From Kitasatospora papulosa (GTDB lineage: Bacteria; Actinomycetota; Actinomycetes; Streptomycetales; Streptomycetaceae), in contig NZ_JNYQ01000011.1 in assembly GCF_000717245.1 (NCBI RefSeq), forward strand, positions 196,588 through 260,587: DNA of 64,000 nt, given 5' to 3'. The notes under the pieces are model-generated. The model did not search any database and had not been told where the DNA came from. It saw only the letters and a program-made list of their open reading frames with translations. A program made the position numbers and the translations under genes. Shown in pieces: positions 61,249-64,000 of this stretch; positions within the stretch are counted from its first letter, which is position 1; each line of letters begins with the position of its first letter.

Positions 61249-62757
61249 ATGACTGCTGTGGAGGGCATGCCGCCGGGAACGGCCACCGGGGACACCCGGG
61301 CCGACGGGGGCGACGGAGCCACCAGCTCCGTGCTGTACACCTACGACCTGGCCCCGACGAAGAAGCAGGGGCGCCGCTGGGGCGCCTACAACGTGTTCAC
61401 CCTCTGGGCCAACGACGTGCACAGCCTCGGCAACTACGCCTTCGCCATCGGCCTGTTCGCGCTCGGCCTGAACGTGTGGGGCATCCTGGCGGCCTTCGCG
61501 CTCGCCTCGGTCCTGCTCTTCCTGCTGCTGACGCTGTCCGGCTTCATGGGACACAAGACGGGCGTCCCCTTCCCGGTCATGAGCCGCATCGCGTTCGGCA
61601 TCAGGGGCGCGAAGATACCCGCCGCGGTCCGCGGCATCGTCGCCATCGCCTGGTTCGGCATCCAGACCTACCTCGCCTCAGCGGTCCTGAGCGCCCTTCT
61701 CATCGCGATGTTCCCCGGACTCCGCGGACTCGACTCGAACTCCCTGCTCGGGCAGTCGACCCTCGGCTGGATCTCCTTCCTCTCCCTGTGGGCCCTCCAA
61801 CTCCTCATCGTGAGTTACGGGATGCAGATGATCCGGAGGTACATGGCCTTCGCGGCACCCACGACCCTGATCACCATGCTCGCCCTCGCGGTGTGGATGT
61901 TCGTACGTGCCGACGGCTCGATCTCCCTGTCCGTGGACGCTCCGCTCACCGGGGGAGCCATGTGGCTGCAGATCCTCCAGGCGGCCGCCCTGTGGGTGGT
62001 GATCTACGGGACGTTCGTCCTGAACTTCTGCGACTTCACACGGTCCGCCAGGAGCCGCGGCTCCATCGTCCGCGGCAACGTGATCGGCATCCCGCTGAAC
62101 ATGCTCTTCTTCGCCGTCATCGTGGTGGTCCTCAGCGGGGCGCAGTTCAAGCTCGACGGGCACGTCATCACGAGCCCCACGGACATCGTCCGCACCATCC
62201 CGAACATGGTCCTCCTGGCGACGGCCTCGCTGGCCCTCATCGCCCTGACCGTCGCGGTGAACCTGCTGGCCAACTTCGTCGCCCCTATCTACGCCCTCAT
62301 CGACCTCTTCCCGCGCCGGCTGAACTTCCGCCGGGCAGGTGTGGTGAGCGCGGTCGTCGGGCTGGTGATCCTTCCGTGGAACCTCTACAACAGCCCGATC
62401 GTCGTGAACTACTTCCTCGGCGGGCTCGGCGCTCTCCTCGGACCGCTCTTCGGCGTGATCATGGCCGACTACTGGCTGCTGAGGAAGTCCCGGATCAACG
62501 TTCCCGACCTCTACAGCGAGGACCCGCGGGGCGAGTACCACTACAGCCGGGGCTTCAACCCCCGTGCCGTCGCCGCCTTCGTCCCCGCCGCTGCCGTCGC
62601 CGTCGTCGTCGCCCTCGTGCCCTTCTTCCATGCCGCCGCCGGATTCTCCTGGTTCGTCGGCGCCCTCCTCGCCGCCGTGTTCTACGCCCTGATCGCGGAC
62701 CGGGGCGCACAGATCCGGGACGTGGACGGCGAGTCCATCGCCGTCGCCGCCGAATGA
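61249..62757 (+). CDS. NCS1-family nucleobase/allantoin/hydantoin permease
   Basis: 502 residues with about twelve membrane helices and family motifs 'WGAYNVFTLWANDVHSLGNYAF' (partly, ~45-65), 'PVMSRIAFGI', 'WFGIQTYLAS', 'NFCDFTRSARS' and 'ADYWLLRKSRINVPDLY'. Mhp1-like carriers import hydantoins, allantoin or uracil with Na+ or H+. The downstream racemase and allantoinase favour allantoin or hydantoin. ATG 61249 follows GAGGGTTGATCG. The large ORF in another frame over this gene is a shadow. Confidence 0.9.
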   Translation: MTAVEGMPPGTATGDTRADGGDGATSSVLYTYDLAPTKKQGRRWGAYNVFTLWANDVHSLGNYAFAIGLFALGLNVWGILAAFALASVLLFLLLTLSGFMGHKTGVPFPVMSRIAFGIRGAKIPAAVRGIVAIAWFGIQTYLASAVLSALLIAMFPGLRGLDSNSLLGQSTLGWISFLSLWALQLLIVSYGMQMIRRYMAFAAPTTLITMLALAVWMFVRADGSISLSVDAPLTGGAMWLQILQAAALWVVIYGTFVLNFCDFTRSARSRGSIVRGNVIGIPLNMLFFAVIVVVLSGAQFKLDGHVITSPTDIVRTIPNMVLLATASLALIALTVAVNLLANFVAPIYALIDLFPRRLNFRRAGVVSAVVGLVILPWNLYNSPIVVNYFLGGLGALLGPLFGVIMADYWLLRKSRINVPDLYSEDPRGEYHYSRGFNPRAVAAFVPAAAVAVVVALVPFFHAAAGFSWFVGALLAAVFYALIADRGAQIRDVDGESIAVAAE

Positions 62758-62780
62758 ACCACCGAACCGAAGGCCGCCCC

Positions 62781-63506
62781 ATGCGCATCCTCGTCGTCAA
62801 CGTCAACACCACACAGTCGATCACCGACTCGATCGGCGAGCAGGCGGCCGGTGCCGCGTCGCGTGGCACCGAGATCGTCCCGCTGACACCCTCCTTCGGA
62901 GCGGAGTCCGTCGAAGGCAACTACGAGAGCTACCTGGCCGCCGTCGCCGTGATGGAGACCGTCCGCGCCTACCCGGAACCCTTCGACGCGGTGATCCAGG
63001 CCGGTTACGGCGAGCACGGCCGGGAAGGGCTGCAGGAACTGCTCGACGTCCCCGTCGTCGACATCACCGAGGCCGCCGCCAGCACCGCCCAGTTCCTCGG
63101 CCGCACCTACTCCGTCGTCACGAGCCTCGACCGCACGGTCCCGCTGATCGAGGAGCGCCTCCACGCCGCCGGTCTGCGTGCGCGCTGCGCCTCCGTGCGG
63201 GCCAGCGGGCTGGCCGTCCTGGACCTGGAACGGGACGAGGAGGCGGCCGTCGAGGCGATAGTCGAACAGGCCGCCCAGGCAGTGGAGATCGACCGGGCGG
63301 AGGTGATCTGCCTCGGGTGCGGAGGGATGTCCGGCCTCACCGAACGCGTCGTCGAGCGCACCGGGGTCCCCGTCGTCGACGGTGTGAGCGCGGCGGTGAC
63401 GATCGCCGAGTCCCTTGTCCGCCTCGGGCTGACCACGTCGAAGGTGCGCACCTACGCACCGCCGCGTCCCAAGCGCATCGTCAACTGGCCCCCGCAGGCC
63501 GGCTGA
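62781..63506 (+). CDS. Aspartate/glutamate/hydantoin racemase family (HyuE/allantoin racemase type)
   Basis: 241 residues. 'MRILVVNVNTTQSITDSI' opens the fold as in hydantoin racemases, with 'AGYGEHG' where the first catalytic Cys is normally found ('xxCxxD' region altered here) and 'ICLGCGGMSGL' supplying the second Cys (~182). Two-Cys racemases interconvert D/L-hydantoins or allantoin. Replacement of the first Cys by 'GYG' leaves a one-base mechanism or altered activity open. It starts 23 bp after the permease. Confidence 0.82.
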   Translation: MRILVVNVNTTQSITDSIGEQAAGAASRGTEIVPLTPSFGAESVEGNYESYLAAVAVMETVRAYPEPFDAVIQAGYGEHGREGLQELLDVPVVDITEAAASTAQFLGRTYSVVTSLDRTVPLIEERLHAAGLRARCASVRASGLAVLDLERDEEAAVEAIVEQAAQAVEIDRAEVICLGCGGMSGLTERVVERTGVPVVDGVSAAVTIAESLVRLGLTTSKVRTYAPPRPKRIVNWPPQAG

Positions 63507-63513
63507 CACGGCT

Positions 63514-63529
63514 CCCGCGGGACCGCGGG
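63514..63529 (+). terminator. Weak hairpin in the racemase-allantoinase gap
   Basis: CCCGCGG-GA-CCGCGGG, 7-bp GC stem with a two-base centre, 7 bp after the racemase stop. Could attenuate transcription into the allantoinase gene, or be incidental. Confidence 0.3.
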
Positions 63530-63597
63530 CCGCAGAAGGCGTGGAGGCCGGTCGTCGGCCGCCACGGGTAACGAGTTCGGAAGAGGAGGGCCCCTAG

Positions 63598-64000
63598 GTG
63601 CCCGAAGTACAGCTGGTGTTGCGTTCGACGCGTGTCGTCACCCCCGAGGGGATCCGGGCGGCTGCGGTGTTCGTCGCGGGTGGGGAGATCGAGGGGGTGC
63701 TGCCGTACGACGCGGTGGTGCCGGCCGGGGCCCGTGTGGTGGATGTCGGTGGCGATGTGGTGATGCCGGGGCTGGTGACCACGACGGTGGGGAATCTGCG
63801 GGTGAAGCAGGATGTGGCGCGGTCCAAGGCGCATGTGGATGTGGGGTTCTGGGGTGGTGCGCTGCCCGGCAACGTCAAGGTCGGGGGTGGAGGAGTTTCC
63901 GGAGCTGGACCAGGAGCAGTTGGCCCGTTCGATGGCGGAGATCGCGGGGTTCGGTGGGCTGCTGATCGTGCACGCGGAGGATCCGGAGCATCTGGCCGGG
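63598..64000 (+). pseudogene. allB: Allantoinase (AllB) gene with two internal deletions, 3' end outside window
   Basis: GTG start behind GGAAGAGGAGGG. The N-terminus 'LVLRSTRVVTPEGIRAA' and 'GDVVMPGLV' are allantoinase. The next codons jump to 'TTTVGNLRVKQDVARSKAHVDVGFWGGALPGNVK', missing about 43 residues that normally include the His-x-His metal site ('DTHVHVNDPGRTEWEG'). After 'GNVK' about 20 more residues are lost and the frame shifts: 'VEEFPELDQEQLARSM' and 'LLIVHAEDPEHL' continue in another frame to the window end. It would not make an active amidohydrolase. True decay and assembly error cannot be told apart here. Codons end in G/T more often than in the racemase next door. Confidence 0.75.

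Noticed and set aside
61134..63506. A 790-codon ORF covering the permease in another frame
   Set aside because: Its first part is an out-of-frame Arg/Pro-rich shadow of the permease; only the last third, from 62781, is the real racemase.

Overview
The window is high-GC actinomycete DNA, most likely Streptomyces: nearly all codons end in G or C, GTG and TTG starts occur, and the gene set includes an actinobacterial type VII (ESX) secretion locus with Streptomyces-type accessory proteins, an FeS-type photolyase, a spore-photoproduct-lyase homologue and an allantoin/hydantoin cluster.

Region 1 (1-15.6 kb) is the secretion machine: the end of an eccA-like AAA+ ATPase, a mycosin that has lost its whole catalytic triad, eccC on the opposite strand, then eccD and eccB. 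It continues with a run of small WXG100-type and accessory genes (9577-15589). These include a T7SS-associated helical protein, a repeat-rich substrate-like protein broken by frameshifts in a tandem repeat, and a YbaB/EspL-like protein.

Region 2 (15.67-52.52 kb) is essentially one enormous gene, read here as two overlapping-frame ORFs of 2109 and 10247 codons. One missing base at the edge of a 570-bp tandem duplication explains the split; repairing it gives one protein of about 12,280 residues. Its N-terminus is a T7SS-substrate (WXG100-like) helical domain. Behind it come: a disordered linker with three PPPY motifs; two tandem copies of an edema-factor/ExoY-like nucleotidyl cyclase domain; an OTU-type cysteine protease followed by two degenerate OTU-like copies; repeated beta-rich modules; an HExxH metallopeptidase-like domain; two copies of a ~940-residue module; five 'lonely Cys' domains, each with a His 46-47 residues before the Cys; and a C-terminal scabin-like ADP-ribosyltransferase. 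Two overlapping paralogous T7SS-associated (SseB-like) genes follow directly and are candidate immunity proteins or chaperones.

Region 3 (54.2-60.9 kb): a secreted lipase divergent from a TetR regulator with a dyad between them, a UV-repair pair (photolyase and spore-photoproduct-lyase homologue), a VOC-fold protein and a TOPRIM protein.

Region 4 (61.0-64.0 kb): an NCS1 permease, a hydantoin racemase and an allantoinase gene that carries two internal deletions in this sequence. A plausible promoter and TTCCA-N5-TGGAA operator precede the operon.

Functional calls rest on motif recognition by eye. No database search or alignment was run.
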